From the NCBI RefSeq assembly GCF_900111815.1, contig NZ_LT630004.1, forward strand, positions 1 to 52,441: a stretch of 52,441 bases of DNA, read 5' to 3'. Numbering within the stretch: the first letter of the stretch is position 1; each line of letters begins with the position of its first letter. This DNA comes from Bacillus massilinigeriensis. GTDB taxonomy: Bacteria; Bacillota; Bacilli; Bacillales; Cytobacillaceae. Positions 1-9,890 of the stretch are shown here, piece after piece. Below the pieces are notes generated by a model, which ran no database searches, was not told the origin of the DNA, and worked only from the letters and a program-made list of their open reading frames with translations. Made by a program: the position numbers and the translations under genes.

Positions 1-275
<275 letters not shown>

Positions 276-389
276 AAAAGAAAAGCGGAGGCGAAGAGCC
301 GAAGCTGGACAATTAGGCATACTCATTCTTCTTTACCTTCTGAAACATACATTATCCAGTTTTGAGGGAACAAACCTCAAACCAAATAG

Positions 390-505
<116 letters not shown>

Positions 506-511
506 AATCAA

Positions 512-541
512 AGAACAGCTCAGTCGGGCTGTTCTTTTTTA
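512..541 (+). terminator. rrn operon intrinsic terminator
   Basis: AGAACAGC pairs with GGCTGTTCT around a short loop and is followed by TTTTTT. It sits directly after the 5S gene. Confidence 0.9.
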
Positions 542-619
542 TGTTTTAGATCACGATGATTTGTTCCCGTTTTCCTGTAAGCAGCTCGCAACCCATCAGT
601 TAGTCCTGAATCATTAGAA

Positions 620-2335
620 CAACAAACTGCAAGCGACACTTTTAAGCACCCCGATACCAAAAAAAGGCGCAGGGACAGCGCTTGGTTGATTTATCGAAAA
701 AGTTGGTTGATTTCTTCCGCGAGATGAGCGATTTCTCCCCAAAGTTGGTTGATTCTGCGCTCAACTTGGTTGATAACTCTTCCAATGTGAGTGATTCCGC
801 CCCCCAGGCCGCCCGCTCGCCCTCAAAAGAGTAACTGCAAGCGACTTTTTTAAGCAACCCCATACCAAAAAAAGGCGCAGGGACGGCGTTTGGTTGATTT
901 ATTGAAGAAGTTGGTTGATTTCTTCCGCAAGACGAGCGATTTCTCCTCAAAGTTGGTTGATTCTGTGCTCAACTTGAGTGATAACTCTTCCAATGTGAGT
1001 GATTCCGCCCCCCAGGCCACCCGCTCGCCCTCAAAAGAGTAACTGCAAGGACACTTTTAATCACCCCGATACCAAAAAAAGGCGCAGGGACGGCGTTTGG
1101 TTGATTTATTGAAGAAGTTGGTTGATTCTGCGCTCAACTTGGTTGATAACTCTTCCAATGTGAGTAATTCCGCCCCCCAGGCCGCCCGCTCGCCCTAAAA
1201 AGAGTAACTGCAAGCGACACTTTTAACCACCCCGATACCGGAAAAAGGCGCAGGGACGGCGTTTGGTTGATTTATAGCAAAAGTTGGTTGATTTCTTCCG
1301 CAAGATGAGCGATTTCTCCCCAAAGTTGGTTGATTCTGCGCTCAACTTGGTTGATAACTCTTCCAATGTGAGTGATTCCGCCCCCCAGGCCGCCCGATTA
1401 CCCTTGAAAGAGTAACTGCAAGCGACATTTTTAAGCACCTCGGTACCGAAAAAAGGCGCAGAGATGCCGTTTGGTTGATTTATTGAAGAAGTTGGTTGAT
1501 TTCTTCCGCAACGTGAGCGATTTCTCCTCAAAGTTGCTTGATTCTGCGCTCAACTTGGTTGATAAATCTTCCAATGTGAGTGATTCCGCCCCCAGGCCAC
1601 CCGCTCGCCCTAAAAAGAGTAACTCCAAGCGACACTTTTAACCACCCCAATACCGGAAAAAGGCGCAGGACGGTGTTTGGTTGATTTATTGAAGAAGTTG
1701 GTTGATTTCTTCCGCAAGATGAGCGATTTCTTCTCAAAGTTGGTTGATTCTGCGCTCAACTTGGTTGATAACTCTTCCAATGTGAGTGATTCCGTCCCCC
1801 AGACATTCCGCTCGCCCTCAAAAGAGTAACTGCAAGCGACTTTTTTAAGCAACCCCATACCGGAAAAAGGCGCAGGAACAGCGTTTGGTTGATTTATAGC
1901 AAAAGTTGGTTGATTTCTTCCGCAAGATGAGCGATTTCTCCCCAAAGTTGGTTGATTCTGCGCATAACTTGGTTGATAACGCCCCCGGTATGAATGATTC
2001 CGCCCCCCAGGCCACCCGCTCGCCCTCAAAAGAGTAACTGCAAGCGACACTTTTAACCACCCCATACCGAAAAAAGGCGCAGGAACAGCGTTTGGTTGAT
2101 TTCTTCCGCAAGATGAGCGATTTCTCGCCAAAGTTGGTTGATTCTGCGCTCAACTTGGTTGATAACTCTTCCAATGTGAGTGATTCCGCCCCCAGGCCAC
2201 CCGCCCGCCCTCAAAAGAATAACTGCAAGCGACACTTTTAAGCACCCCGATGCCGGAAAAAGGCGCAGGAACGCAGCTTGGTTGATTCTGCGCACAACTT
2301 GGCTGATAACGCTTCCGATGTGGATGCTCGAATTG
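620..2335. repeat. Family A tandem repeat array, ~208-bp units built from 21-nt subunits
   Basis: The landmark CTGCAAGCGACA (with small changes) recurs at about 627, 835, 1043, 1208, 1416, 1623, 1830, 2038 and 2223. This gives spacings of 208, 208, 165, 208, 207, 207, 208 and 185. Each unit has a leader of about 82 bp (CGCCCTCAAAAGAGTAACTG ... AAAAAGGCGCAGG) and then up to six 21-nt subunits that mostly begin TTGGTTGAT, with ATGAGCGAT and GTGAGTGAT variants. The shorter units have lost whole subunits. Apparent reverse-strand reading frames here only reflect the 21-nt (seven-codon) periodicity and have no convincing start sites. The array fills the whole gap between the rrn terminator and the NETI-motif gene. 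Confidence 0.95.
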
Positions 2336-2393
2336 TGGCAATGACACTTTTGGGGTATATTACAGGTAGGATATTTGGAAGGGAAGGCTGCAA

Positions 2394-2591
2394 ATGGGCA
2401 AGGATACGAACGTTTATCATGTAAGAGATGGAGAAACGATAGGCGACTGTCTCGAACGAATGAAAAAAGATGGATTCGTTCCGGTGAGGAGAATGGAGAA
2501 GCCGGTTTTCAAAGAAGTGATGAAGGATGGGAAGATCGCTTATGAGCCGGCTGGCAGGGAGATTATTTTTGAGGCAAAGCCAGAAGCTTGA
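2394..2591 (+). CDS. yebG: NETI motif-containing protein (YebG-like)
   Basis: This 65-residue protein has a GETI sequence at about residues 13-16 within the pattern GETIGDCLERMKKDGFVPVRR, which fits the small NETI-motif family of Bacilli. In B. subtilis the homologue yebG lies just upstream of purE, exactly as here. ATG 2394 is preceded by GGAAGGGAAGG at a suitable distance. There is no signal peptide or membrane segment, so it is probably cytosolic. Its biochemical function is unknown. The 3' end is followed by the purine operon control region, which has its own promoter, so it is probably not co-transcribed with purE. Confidence 0.85.
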   Translation: MGKDTNVYHVRDGETIGDCLERMKKDGFVPVRRMEKPVFKEVMKDGKIAYEPAGREIIFEAKPEA

Positions 2592-2637
2592 ATGGAACTG
2601 CAGAATATTTTAACAGAAAATTCAGAAACATAACCCT

Positions 2638-2681
2638 AAACACGAACATTATATAATTGATTTTCCATATTGTTCGATTTT
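2638..2681 (+). promoter_or_regulatory. Pair of inverted PurBox-like sites (PurR control of the pur operon)
   Basis: Two CGAAC cores face each other: AAACACGAACATT at 2638-2650 and, on the reverse strand, AAAATCGAACAAT at 2681-2669. The second matches the Bacillus PurBox consensus AWWWCCGAACWWT at all but one position; the first is weaker. The 18-nt gap between boxes is like that of known PurR operators. The pair abuts the pur promoter -35 element. That PurR binds here is inferred from the family. Confidence 0.75.
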
Positions 2682-2684
2682 CAT

Positions 2685-2713
2685 TTGACAATGATAATGG
2701 CAGTTGTTAATAT
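2685..2713 (+). promoter_or_regulatory. Sigma-A promoter of the purine operon
   Basis: A perfect -35 TTGACA (2685-2690), a 17-nt spacer and -10 TAATAT (2708-2713). Transcription should start near 2720, just upstream of the riboswitch. Confidence 0.85.
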
Positions 2714-2738
2714 GAAGGTGTTGAAAAAAATAATTTAT

Positions 2739-2813
2739 TTCTCTCGTATAATAATGGGGATATGGCCCATAAGTCTCTACCTAATGACCGTAAATCATTG
2801 GACTATGAGGGAA
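2739..2813 (+). ncRNA. Purine riboswitch aptamer, guanine type (purE leader)
   Basis: The three helices can be drawn by eye. P1 is TTCTCTC (2739-2745) with GAGGGAA (2807-2813). P2 is ATGGG (2754-2758) with CCCAT (2766-2770). P3 is CTAATGA (2781-2787) with TCATTGG (2795-2801). Loops GATATGG and CCGTAAA, and the junction words TATAAT, GTCTCTACC and GACTATG, match the purine riboswitch family. The specificity base in GACTATG (2803) is C, which indicates guanine or hypoxanthine rather than adenine. The 3' flank GAAAGTAGT (2811-2819) can pair perfectly with ACTACTTTC (2900-2908), the left arm of the terminator, so ligand binding should favour termination. Confidence 0.95.
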
Positions 2814-2888
2814 AGTAGTATCCAAAATGGAAGGGAAGGAATTTTGTTCTTGGATTATTTAGCCAAGAGTGAAGTTTCCTTGCGATAC

Positions 2889-2950
2889 AGCCCGGACAGA
2901 CTACTTTCTTTTCATAATGGAGAAAGTTGGTCTATCCGGGTTTTCATTTT
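2889..2950 (+). terminator. Riboswitch-controlled terminator (attenuator) upstream of purE
   Basis: CCCGGACAGACTACTTTC pairs imperfectly with GAAAGTTGGTCTATCCGGG, followed by TTTTCATTTTTT. The left arm contains ACTACTTTC (2900-2908), the exact complement of GAAAGTAGT at 2811-2819. The alternative 9-bp antiterminator can therefore form when P1 of the aptamer is open. Confidence 0.9.
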
Positions 2951-2974
2951 TTCAAAAGAAGGCGGGGATGTTGG

Positions 2975-3463
2975 ATGGATGCTGCTGTTGCAGTCATCAT
3001 GGGGAGCAAGTCGGATTGGGATACAATGAAGCATGCGTGTGAAATGCTGGAAGAACTCGATATTCCGTATTTAAAAAAAGTGATATCGGCGCACCGGACT
3101 CCTGATGCAATGTTTTCCTTTGCGGAAGAGGCGAGGGAGAAGGGCATAAAAGTAATCATTGCAGGAGCTGGCGGTGCTGCGCATCTACCGGGAATGGTAG
3201 CTGCAAAAACAACGCTTCCTGTCATTGGCGTGCCTGTGCAGTCAAGGGCGCTAAATGGGCTCGATTCGCTGCTTTCCATTGTACAGATGCCGGGTGGGGT
3301 ACCGGTTGCAACAGTGGCAATCGGAACGGCGGGAGCGAAAAATGCTGGCTTGCTGGCAGCGCAAATTTTATCGATTCATGAAAGCTCGATTGCTGTTAAA
3401 TTGGAGAAGCTAAGGAAAGATACCGAAACTGCTGTTATGGAAAGTAGTGATATTCTTGGTTAA
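2975..3463 (+). CDS. purE: N5-carboxyaminoimidazole ribonucleotide mutase
   Basis: PurE converts N5-CAIR made by PurK to CAIR, a mid-pathway step of cytosolic IMP synthesis. The 162-residue product has the class I PurE landmarks: the N-terminal phosphate-binding [15 protein letters not shown] at about residue 43, and the glycine-rich [12 protein letters not shown], plus [21 protein letters not shown] place the start at ATG 2975, after GAAGGCGGGG (2957-2966). An upstream start at 2927 would lie inside the attenuator hairpin. It is the first gene after the riboswitch and overlaps purK. Its length equals the B. subtilis enzyme. Confidence 0.96.
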   Translation: MDAAVAVIMGSKSDWDTMKHACEMLEELDIPYLKKVISAHRTPDAMFSFAEEAREKGIKVIIAGAGGAAHLPGMVAAKTTLPVIGVPVQSRALNGLDSLLSIVQMPGGVPVATVAIGTAGAKNAGLLAAQILSIHESSIAVKLEKLRKDTETAVMESSDILG

Positions 3464-4607
3464 GCAGATTTTACCAGGGAAGACGATCGGGATTATTGGA
3501 GGCGGCCAGCTGGGAAGGATGATGGCCCTTGCTGCAAAGGCGATGGGATACCGGATTTTCATCCTGGACCCCGGAGCGGATTGTCCGGCAAGCCAAGTGG
3601 CGGATGGCCATATCATAGCGGATTACGACGACCTCGACGCGCTTGGAAAGCTTCAGGAAAATAGCGATGTGATCACCTATGAATTTGAGAACATTTCCGC
3701 TGAGGCGCTGGAATGGATTGCTGGACATGCGTATGTGCCGCAGGGAACGGAACTGCTGAGCAAAACGCAGGACAGAATCAGCGAAAAGACCGCGATACAA
3801 GCGGCGGGGCAAAGAGTCGCACCGTATAAGGTGATCAAGGGCAAAGAAGATTTAAACTGGGCGATCAGCACAATTGGATACCCTGCAGTACTGAAGACCT
3901 CAAGGGGAGGATACGATGGCAAGGGACAGCATGTCATCAAGACACCGGAAGACCTTGAAGGGGCAGATGCGCTCATCGAGCAGGGGCTTTGTGTCCTAGA
4001 GAAATGGCTTCCATTTGAAAAAGAAATTTCTGTCATTGTTACAAGAAGTGTGACAGGAGAAACGAAAGTCCTTCCGGTCGCAGAGAACATTCATCATGAG
4101 AACATCCTCCATGAAACCATTGTTCCTGCGCGTATTTCAAAAGGTGCGGAACAGAATGCTATAGAGGCGGCAGAAACATTGGCAAGCGAGTTTGCACTTG
4201 TCGGAACGCTCGCGGTGGAGATGTTCCTTGCAGCGGACGACGGGATATACATCAACGAACTTGCCCCGCGTCCGCATAACTCAGGGCACTACTCCATCGA
4301 GGCTTGTGAAACCTCCCAGTTCGAACAGCACATCCGCGCCGTTTGCGGCTTGCCGCTTGGGACGACAAGACTATTGAGTCCAGCAGTTATGGTGAATATT
4401 CTTGGACAGCACCAAGCTCCTATTGTTGATAAGCTTCCGAAGCTTCAAGACTGGAAAATTCATTTCTATGGAAAAGCAGAAGCGAAACATCAACGAAAAA
4501 TGGGGCACGCAACCCTCCTTAGAAACAGCGCAGAAGAAGCGCTGGCAGAAATAGAAGCAACAGGAATATGGGAAAAGACAGCAGAAAAGATTGGGGGAAT
4601 TAAATAA
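3456..4607 (+). CDS. purK: N5-carboxyaminoimidazole ribonucleotide synthase
   Basis: PurK uses ATP and bicarbonate to make N5-CAIR from AIR, feeding PurE. It is an ATP-grasp enzyme: the N-terminal pre-ATP-grasp fold shows [13 protein letters not shown], the central ATP-grasp part [12 protein letters not shown], and the Mg-ATP site [13 protein letters not shown]. The frame opens earlier at GTG 3447, but TTG 3456 gives [12 protein letters not shown], which aligns with the family N-terminus. TTG also lies about 11 nt after GGAAAG (3439-3444), so I prefer it; GTG 3447 remains possible. Either start overlaps the end of purE, suggesting translational coupling. The stop overlaps the purB start by one base. 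Confidence 0.95.
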   Translation: MVKQILPGKTIGIIGGGQLGRMMALAAKAMGYRIFILDPGADCPASQVADGHIIADYDDLDALGKLQENSDVITYEFENISAEALEWIAGHAYVPQGTELLSKTQDRISEKTAIQAAGQRVAPYKVIKGKEDLNWAISTIGYPAVLKTSRGGYDGKGQHVIKTPEDLEGADALIEQGLCVLEKWLPFEKEISVIVTRSVTGETKVLPVAENIHHENILHETIVPARISKGAEQNAIEAAETLASEFALVGTLAVEMFLAADDGIYINELAPRPHNSGHYSIEACETSQFEQHIRAVCGLPLGTTRLLSPAVMVNILGQHQAPIVDKLPKLQDWKIHFYGKAEAKHQRKMGHATLLRNSAEEALAEIEATGIWEKTAEKIGGIK

Positions 4608-5899
4608 TGATCGATCGTTATTCAAGACCTGAAATGAGTGCCATTTGGACAGAACAAAACAGGTTCCAAGCATGGCTTGAAGTAGAAATCCTTGCATGTG
4701 AAGCATGGGCGGAGATTGGAGATATCCCCAAGGAAGACGTGGCAAAGCTCCGTGAAAATGCATCATTTGATATCGCTAGGATCAAGGCAATTGAAGAAGA
4801 GACAAGACATGATGTCGTTGCTTTCACCCGCGCTGTTTCTGAAACGCTTGGAGAGGAGCGCAAATGGGTTCATTACGGGCTGACATCAACGGATGTTGTG
4901 GACACAGCATTATCCTTCCTGCTGAAGCAAGCGAATGAAATCCTCCTGAAGGACATCGAGCGTTTCATTGAGATCTTGAAAAATAAAGCAGTGGAACATA
5001 AATATACAGTCATGATGGGACGAACGCATGGCGTCCATGCAGAGCCAACGACTTTCGGTTTGAAGATGGCGCTGTGGCATGAAGAAATGAAGCGTAACCT
5101 CGAAAGGTTCAAGGATGCAGCAGAAGGCGTGGAGTTTGGCAAAATTTCCGGCGCTGTCGGCACATATGCAAATATTGACCCGTTCGTTGAAAGCTATGTA
5201 TGCGAAAAGCTAGGCATCAAGCCTGCGCCGATTTCCACTCAGACTCTCCAGCGTGATCGCCATGCGCATTATATGGCAACGCTGGCGCTGATTGCAACTT
5301 CAATCGAAAAATTTGCAGTGGAAGTTCGCGCACTTCAAAAAAGTGAAACACGCGAAGTGGAAGAGTTTTTTGCAAAAGGCCAGAAAGGTTCATCTGCAAT
5401 GCCGCATAAGCGCAACCCGATTGGATCGGAAAATATGGCTGGTCTCGCACGCGTTATCCGCGGCTATATGTCGACTGCGTATGACAATGTTCCGCTCTGG
5501 CACGAACGCGATATCTCGCATTCTTCCGCAGAGCGCGTGATTTTGCCTGATGCGACGATTGCCTTGAACTACATGTTAAACCGCTTTGGCAATATCATCA
5601 AGAACCTGACTGTCTTCCCTGAAAACATGAAGCGGAACATGGACAGGACGCTAGGTTTGATTTACTCGCAGCGCGTGCTGCTGGCGCTGATTGAAAAAGG
5701 CATGTCGCGTGAAGAAGCTTATGATACAGTTCAGCCTCGCGCAATGGAAGCATGGGATAAGCAAGTGCATTTCCGCAGCTTGATTGAAAGCGATGCGAAA
5801 ATTACGAACATGTTGAATGAAGCTGAAATTGCTGACTGCTTCGACTATAACTATCACTTGAAGCATGTCGATACTATTTTTGACCGTCTCGGACTGTAA
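4607..5899 (+). CDS. purB: Adenylosuccinate lyase
   Basis: PurB cleaves fumarate from SAICAR in IMP synthesis and from adenylosuccinate on the AMP branch. The 430-residue protein belongs to the fumarase/aspartase superfamily. The superfamily signature [10 protein letters not shown] is at about residues 262-271 and the conserved [14 protein letters not shown] at about 138-151. ATG 4607 overlaps the purK stop (TAATG), with GGGGGAAT upstream as ribosome binding site. Unlike the rest of the tightly packed operon, the gene is followed by a 140-nt gap containing an intrinsic terminator. PurB may therefore be produced in a different amount from the downstream enzymes. Confidence 0.97.
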   Translation: MIDRYSRPEMSAIWTEQNRFQAWLEVEILACEAWAEIGDIPKEDVAKLRENASFDIARIKAIEEETRHDVVAFTRAVSETLGEERKWVHYGLTSTDVVDTALSFLLKQANEILLKDIERFIEILKNKAVEHKYTVMMGRTHGVHAEPTTFGLKMALWHEEMKRNLERFKDAAEGVEFGKISGAVGTYANIDPFVESYVCEKLGIKPAPISTQTLQRDRHAHYMATLALIATSIEKFAVEVRALQKSETREVEEFFAKGQKGSSAMPHKRNPIGSENMAGLARVIRGYMSTAYDNVPLWHERDISHSSAERVILPDATIALNYMLNRFGNIIKNLTVFPENMKRNMDRTLGLIYSQRVLLALIEKGMSREEAYDTVQPRAMEAWDKQVHFRSLIESDAKITNMLNEAEIADCFDYNYHLKHVDTIFDRLGL

Positions 5900-5917
5900 T
5901 CCAGGCATGTATAAACT

Positions 5918-5951
5918 AAAAAGGCAAGGTACAGGTCACCTTGCCTTTTTT
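5918..5951 (+). terminator. Intrinsic terminator inside the pur operon, between purB and purC
   Basis: AAAAAGGCAAGGT pairs with ACCTTGCCTTTTTT around ACAGGTC, followed by T residues. The stem has at least ten Watson-Crick pairs, as strong as the other operon-end terminators in this window. No PurBox or aptamer is visible between it and purC. A weak promoter-like pair (TTGATT 5977-5982, TATCCT about 6000) is not convincing. Confidence 0.8.
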
Positions 5952-6039
5952 ACAAAATATAAAGTTTGAATCTTTTGATTAGAGCCGGAGCTGTATCTAT
6001 CCTTAACATTCCTAATATTCATGAAACGGGGTCGTTGAA

Positions 6040-6765
6040 ATGGAAAAGAAAGAGCTAATGTATGAAGGAAAAGCGAAGAGAATATACGCAACAGCAGACG
6101 AAGAAATCGTTTTGGTAGCGTACAAGGATTCTGCCACTGCTTTTAATGGCGAGAAGAAAGCAGAAATTAACGGGAAAGGCAGACTCAATAACGAAATCTC
6201 GAGCCTGCTGTTCACGATGCTACATGAGTGCGGAGTGCCATCGCATTTCGTCCGCCGCTTGTCAGAGACGGAGCAGCTTGTAAAAAAGGTAAGTATCATC
6301 CCGCTTGAAGTTATCGTTAGGAATGTAGCTGCTGGAAGTTTTTCCAAGAGGCTTGGCGTGGAAGAAGGAAAACCGCTGAAAAAGCCGCTTGTGGAGTTTT
6401 GCTTAAAGGATGATACCCTTGGAGATCCGCTAATGACAGAAGCCCAAATCGATGTGCTCGATATTGCAGACGAAGCAGAAGTGGCACTGCTGAAGGAAAA
6501 GGCGCTCTTAATCAACGAGATTTTAATAAAGTTTTTCAAAGAAATTGGCGTAAAATTGATAGATTTCAAGCTTGAGTTTGGAAAGGACAGTGAAGAGAAC
6601 ATTCTCCTCGCTGACGAGATTTCACCTGATACATGCCGGCTGTGGGATATCGAGACAAATGAGAAGCTCGATAAAGACGTATTCCGCCGCGACCTTGGCA
6701 ATTTGACTGATGCATATCAAACCATTTTTGAAAGATTGGGAGGACAAACAACATGTTCAAAGTAA
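6040..6765 (+). CDS. purC: Phosphoribosylaminoimidazole-succinocarboxamide synthase (SAICAR synthetase)
   Basis: PurC joins CAIR and aspartate with ATP to form SAICAR. The 241-residue product starts YEGKAKRIYAT, the typical nucleotide-binding N-terminus, and contains the conserved EVIVRNVAAGSFSKR and KLIDFKLEFG, then LADEISPDTCRLWD near the C-terminus (both family signatures). ATG 6040 follows GGGGTCGTTGAA, a modest ribosome binding site. The last codons overlap purS. It is the first gene after the internal terminator, so its expression depends on read-through or on an unrecognised promoter in the 140-nt gap. Confidence 0.96.
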   Translation: MEKKELMYEGKAKRIYATADEEIVLVAYKDSATAFNGEKKAEINGKGRLNNEISSLLFTMLHECGVPSHFVRRLSETEQLVKKVSIIPLEVIVRNVAAGSFSKRLGVEEGKPLKKPLVEFCLKDDTLGDPLMTEAQIDVLDIADEAEVALLKEKALLINEILIKFFKEIGVKLIDFKLEFGKDSEENILLADEISPDTCRLWDIETNEKLDKDVFRRDLGNLTDAYQTIFERLGGQTTCSK

Positions 6766-7007
6766 AGGTATATGTCACTTTAAGAGAAAGCGTGCTAGAT
6801 CCTCAAGGAACTGCTGTAAAAAGCTCTCTTGCTAAAATGGGCTATGAAGGCGTAGAAGACGTTCGAATCGGTAAATACATGGAGCTGATGATCGAGGATA
6901 AGGGCCAGGATATCGAAGCAGCGGTAAAGGATATGTGCGGCCGGCTTCTTTCCAACCCGGTTATTGAGGATTACCGCTATGAGATCGAGGAGGGCGTTGT
7001 TTCGTGA
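6753..7007 (+). CDS. purS: Phosphoribosylformylglycinamidine synthase subunit PurS
   Basis: PurS is the small structural subunit that bridges PurQ and PurL in the three-part FGAM synthase of Gram-positive bacteria. The 84-residue product begins [19 protein letters not shown] and contains VRIGKYMEL, both typical of PurS. ATG 6753 lies inside the end of purC and is preceded by GGGAGGA. The end overlaps the purQ start by four bases. The small size is normal and indicates that PurL here is the short form that needs PurS and PurQ. Confidence 0.95.
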   Translation: MFKVKVYVTLRESVLDPQGTAVKSSLAKMGYEGVEDVRIGKYMELMIEDKGQDIEAAVKDMCGRLLSNPVIEDYRYEIEEGVVS

Positions 7008-7690
7008 AATTCGCGGTGATTGTGTTCCCAGGTTCCAACTGTGATGTGGATATGTACCATGCGATCAAAGACGAGCTGAAGGAAGAAGCAGAGTATGTCT
7101 GGCATGATACGGAAAGCCTTGAGGACTATGATGGCATTCTTCTCCCAGGAGGCTTTTCTTTCGGTGACTATCTCCGGACAGGTTCCATCGCTCGTTTCAG
7201 CCCGGTGATGAGGGAAGTAGAGAAAGCGGCAAAAGCGGGCAAGCCAGTATTTGGCGTATGCAACGGTTTCCAGATCCTGCTTGAGGCAGGTTTGCTTCCT
7301 GGAGCGATGCACCGCAATGAAAGCTTGAAGTTCATTTGCCGCCATGTCGAGCTCAAGGTTGAAAACAATGAAACGATGTTTACGTCAGCATATGAAAAAG
7401 GTGAAGTAATCTCTATTCCTGTCGCGCATGGCGAAGGCAATTACTACTGCGACGAAGAAACGCTTGCGATACTAGAGCAAAACGGTCAGATTGTCTTTAC
7501 TTACAACGGCGAAAATCCGAACGGCAGTGTCCGGAACATTGCTGGAATCATGAATGAAAAAGGAAATGTCCTTGGCATGATGCCGCACCCTGAACGTGCG
7601 GTCGATCCGCTGCTTGGCGGTGCTGACGGACTGAAGCTATTCCAATCAATTTTGAAACAATGGAGGGAATCACATGCGGTTAATGCTTGA
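7004..7690 (+). CDS. purQ: Phosphoribosylformylglycinamidine synthase, glutaminase subunit PurQ
   Basis: PurQ hydrolyses glutamine and passes ammonia to PurL for FGAM formation. The 228-residue protein is a class I (triad) glutamine amidotransferase. The nucleophile is Cys86 in GVCNGFQIL, and the His195/Glu197 pair is in MPHPERAVD. The oxyanion region is [13 protein letters not shown]. The GTG start at 7004 overlaps the purS stop. The 3' end overlaps purL by 17 nt, so the three subunits of one complex are encoded in overlapping frames, consistent with coupled translation. Confidence 0.97.
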   Translation: MKFAVIVFPGSNCDVDMYHAIKDELKEEAEYVWHDTESLEDYDGILLPGGFSFGDYLRTGSIARFSPVMREVEKAAKAGKPVFGVCNGFQILLEAGLLPGAMHRNESLKFICRHVELKVENNETMFTSAYEKGEVISIPVAHGEGNYYCDEETLAILEQNGQIVFTYNGENPNGSVRNIAGIMNEKGNVLGMMPHPERAVDPLLGGADGLKLFQSILKQWRESHAVNA

Positions 7691-9890
7691 GCCATCTCCC
7701 GAGCAGGTGAAAAGTGAAAAAATTTACCGGGAAATGGGACTATCCGATGAGGAGTTTGCCCAGGTTGAGAAAATTCTTGGCCGTACCCCGAATTACACGG
7801 AAACTGGTTTGTTTTCCGTCATGTGGTCCGAACATTGCAGCTATAAAAATTCCAAGCCTGTTCTGAAAAAGTTCCCAATCACTGGTGAAAGAGTTCTTCA
7901 AGGACCGGGAGAGGGCGCAGGAATCGTCGATATCGGCGATAACCAGGCAGTTGTGTTTAAAATCGAAAGCCATAACCACCCTTCTGCGATCGAGCCATAC
8001 CAAGGCGCTGCTACTGGAGTCGGCGGAATCATCCGCGATGTGTTCTCAATGGGTGCGCGTCCGATAGCGCTTCTGAACTCTCTTCGTTTTGGGGAATTGG
8101 AAACGCCGCGCGTTAAATATTTGTTCGAGGAAGTAGTCGCTGGAATTGCGGGCTACGGCAACTGCATCGGAATCCCGACTGTTGGCGGAGAAATTCAGTT
8201 TGACGCTGCGTATGACGGCAACCCGCTTGTCAATGCAATGTGCGTTGGCCTGATTAACCACGAAGATATCAAGAAAGGCCAGGCGCACGGTGCTGGCAAT
8301 ACTGTCATGTACGTTGGCGCAAAGACAGGACGCGACGGAATCCACGGTGCAACCTTCGCTTCTGAAGAGCTGACGGAAGAGTCTGATGAAAAGCGCCCGG
8401 CGGTACAGGTTGGCGATCCTTTTATGGAGAAGCTGCTCCTTGAGGCTTGCCTGGAGCTCGTAAAATCGGATGCACTTGTCGGAATTCAGGACATGGGCGC
8501 AGCCGGTCTAACAAGTTCTTCCGCAGAAATGGCGAGCAAGGCGGGTTCTGGAATCGAAATGAACCTCGACCTCGTCCCACAGCGTGAGACAGGTATGACA
8601 GCATACGAAATGATGCTTTCCGAGTCACAGGAACGCATGCTGATCGTCGTGAAAAAAGGAAGAGAAGCAGAAATCACGGCCCTTTTTGAAAAATACGGTC
8701 TTGAAGCTGTCTCCATCGGTGTGGTAACAGATGACAAGATGCTACGGCTGATTCACAAGGGGGAAGTCGTGGCAAATGTGCCGGCAGATGCCCTTGCAGA
8801 GGATGCGCCTGTCTATTACAAGCCTTCCAGCGAGCCAGCGTACTATCGCGAATTCCAAGGTATGGAGAACGAAACACCGCAGGTCGATAATTACGAGGAT
8901 ACACTTCTCAGCCTGTTGAAACAGCCGACAATCGCAAGTAAGGAATGGGTCTACAAACAGTATGATCATATGGTCAGGACGAGCACTGTCGTCGCACCGG
9001 GTTCTGATGCGGCTGTCATCCGAATCCGAGGAACAGAAAAAGGACTTGCGATGACAACGGATTGCAACTCTCGTTATCTTTACCTTGATCCGGAAACTGG
9101 CGGCAAAATTGCGGTGGCGGAAGCGGCAAGGAATATTGTCTGCTCCGGCGGGGAGCCTCTCGCGGTCACGGACTGCCTGAATTTCGGCAACCCGGAGAAG
9201 CCGGAAATTTTCTGGCAGCTGGAAAAAGCAGCCGACGGAATGAGCGATGCATGCCGCAAACTCAGTACGCCTGTCATCGGCGGCAATGTCTCTCTTTATA
9301 ACGAAACGAACGGGACAGCAGTCTATCCGACACCAGTTGTCGGGATGGTCGGCCTTGTCCATCACTTGGATCATGTCACGACGCAAGCGTTCAAAGAAGC
9401 TGGCGATTATATCTATATGGTTGGGGAAACAAAAGCAGAGTTTGGCGGCAGCGAGCTGCAAAAGCTTATGAAGGGCAGCATCTGCGGCAAGGCTCCAGCG
9501 ATCGACTTAGAAGTAGAAGAGCAGTGCCAGAAGAATATTCTGAAGGCAATCCAGGAAGGACTTGTTTCATCCGCTCACGATGTTTCCGAAGGCGGCGTTG
9601 CCGTTGCCCTCGCGGAGTGTCTGATGGATGCGGACGGTCTTGGAGCGGATGTATTGCTTCACGGCGAAGCAACTGTAGCATTGTTCAGCGAATCCCAGAC
9701 AAGATTTATCCTATCTGTGAAAGCAGAGAACAGGGATGCTTTTGAAAAAATCACAGGCGCTGCCATGATCGGCAGAGTCACAGATAAGGCGAAACTGGAG
9801 ATCGCGGTCGACGATGCCAAGGCGGTGTCATTGGAAGTTTCTGAAATGAAAGAAGCCTGGAAAGGAGCTATTCCATGCTTGCTGAACTAA
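7674..9890 (+). CDS. purL: Phosphoribosylformylglycinamidine synthase subunit PurL
   Basis: PurL is the ATP-dependent synthetase subunit that amidates FGAR to FGAM with ammonia from PurQ. The 738-residue length is the short Gram-positive form, without a fused glutaminase. Visible landmarks are [20 protein letters not shown] near residue 40, [33 protein letters not shown] (ATP/Mg site), and [12 protein letters not shown] in the second half. The two AIRS-like halves are apparent from the repeated glycine-rich motifs. ATG 7674 is preceded by TGGAGGGAATC. The end overlaps purF by 16 nt. Confidence 0.97.
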   Translation: MRLMLEPSPEQVKSEKIYREMGLSDEEFAQVEKILGRTPNYTETGLFSVMWSEHCSYKNSKPVLKKFPITGERVLQGPGEGAGIVDIGDNQAVVFKIESHNHPSAIEPYQGAATGVGGIIRDVFSMGARPIALLNSLRFGELETPRVKYLFEEVVAGIAGYGNCIGIPTVGGEIQFDAAYDGNPLVNAMCVGLINHEDIKKGQAHGAGNTVMYVGAKTGRDGIHGATFASEELTEESDEKRPAVQVGDPFMEKLLLEACLELVKSDALVGIQDMGAAGLTSSSAEMASKAGSGIEMNLDLVPQRETGMTAYEMMLSESQERMLIVVKKGREAEITALFEKYGLEAVSIGVVTDDKMLRLIHKGEVVANVPADALAEDAPVYYKPSSEPAYYREFQGMENETPQVDNYEDTLLSLLKQPTIASKEWVYKQYDHMVRTSTVVAPGSDAAVIRIRGTEKGLAMTTDCNSRYLYLDPETGGKIAVAEAARNIVCSGGEPLAVTDCLNFGNPEKPEIFWQLEKAADGMSDACRKLSTPVIGGNVSLYNETNGTAVYPTPVVGMVGLVHHLDHVTTQAFKEAGDYIYMVGETKAEFGGSELQKLMKGSICGKAPAIDLEVEEQCQKNILKAIQEGLVSSAHDVSEGGVAVALAECLMDADGLGADVLLHGEATVALFSESQTRFILSVKAENRDAFEKITGAAMIGRVTDKAKLEIAVDDAKAVSLEVSEMKEAWKGAIPCLLN

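Noticed and set aside
620-2335. CRISPR array
   Set aside because: Repeated words are only about 9-13 nt with 8-12 nt between them, the 'spacers' recur between units, and there are no cas genes.
642-2420. Series of reverse-strand open frames of 60-170 codons in the family A array
   Set aside because: They all translate the same 21-nt period in different registers, have no ribosome binding sites and change frame between units.
2720-2752. Second promoter using TTGAAA and TATAAT before the purine aptamer
   Set aside because: The spacing is too long and the TATAAT is a conserved part of the aptamer.
2670-3029. 119-codon frame over the purE leader
   Set aside because: It covers the promoter, riboswitch and terminator and overlaps purE in another frame.
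3447-3455. GTG 3447 as the purK start
   Set aside because: The ribosome binding site would be too close and TTG 3456 aligns with the family N-terminus; it cannot be fully excluded.
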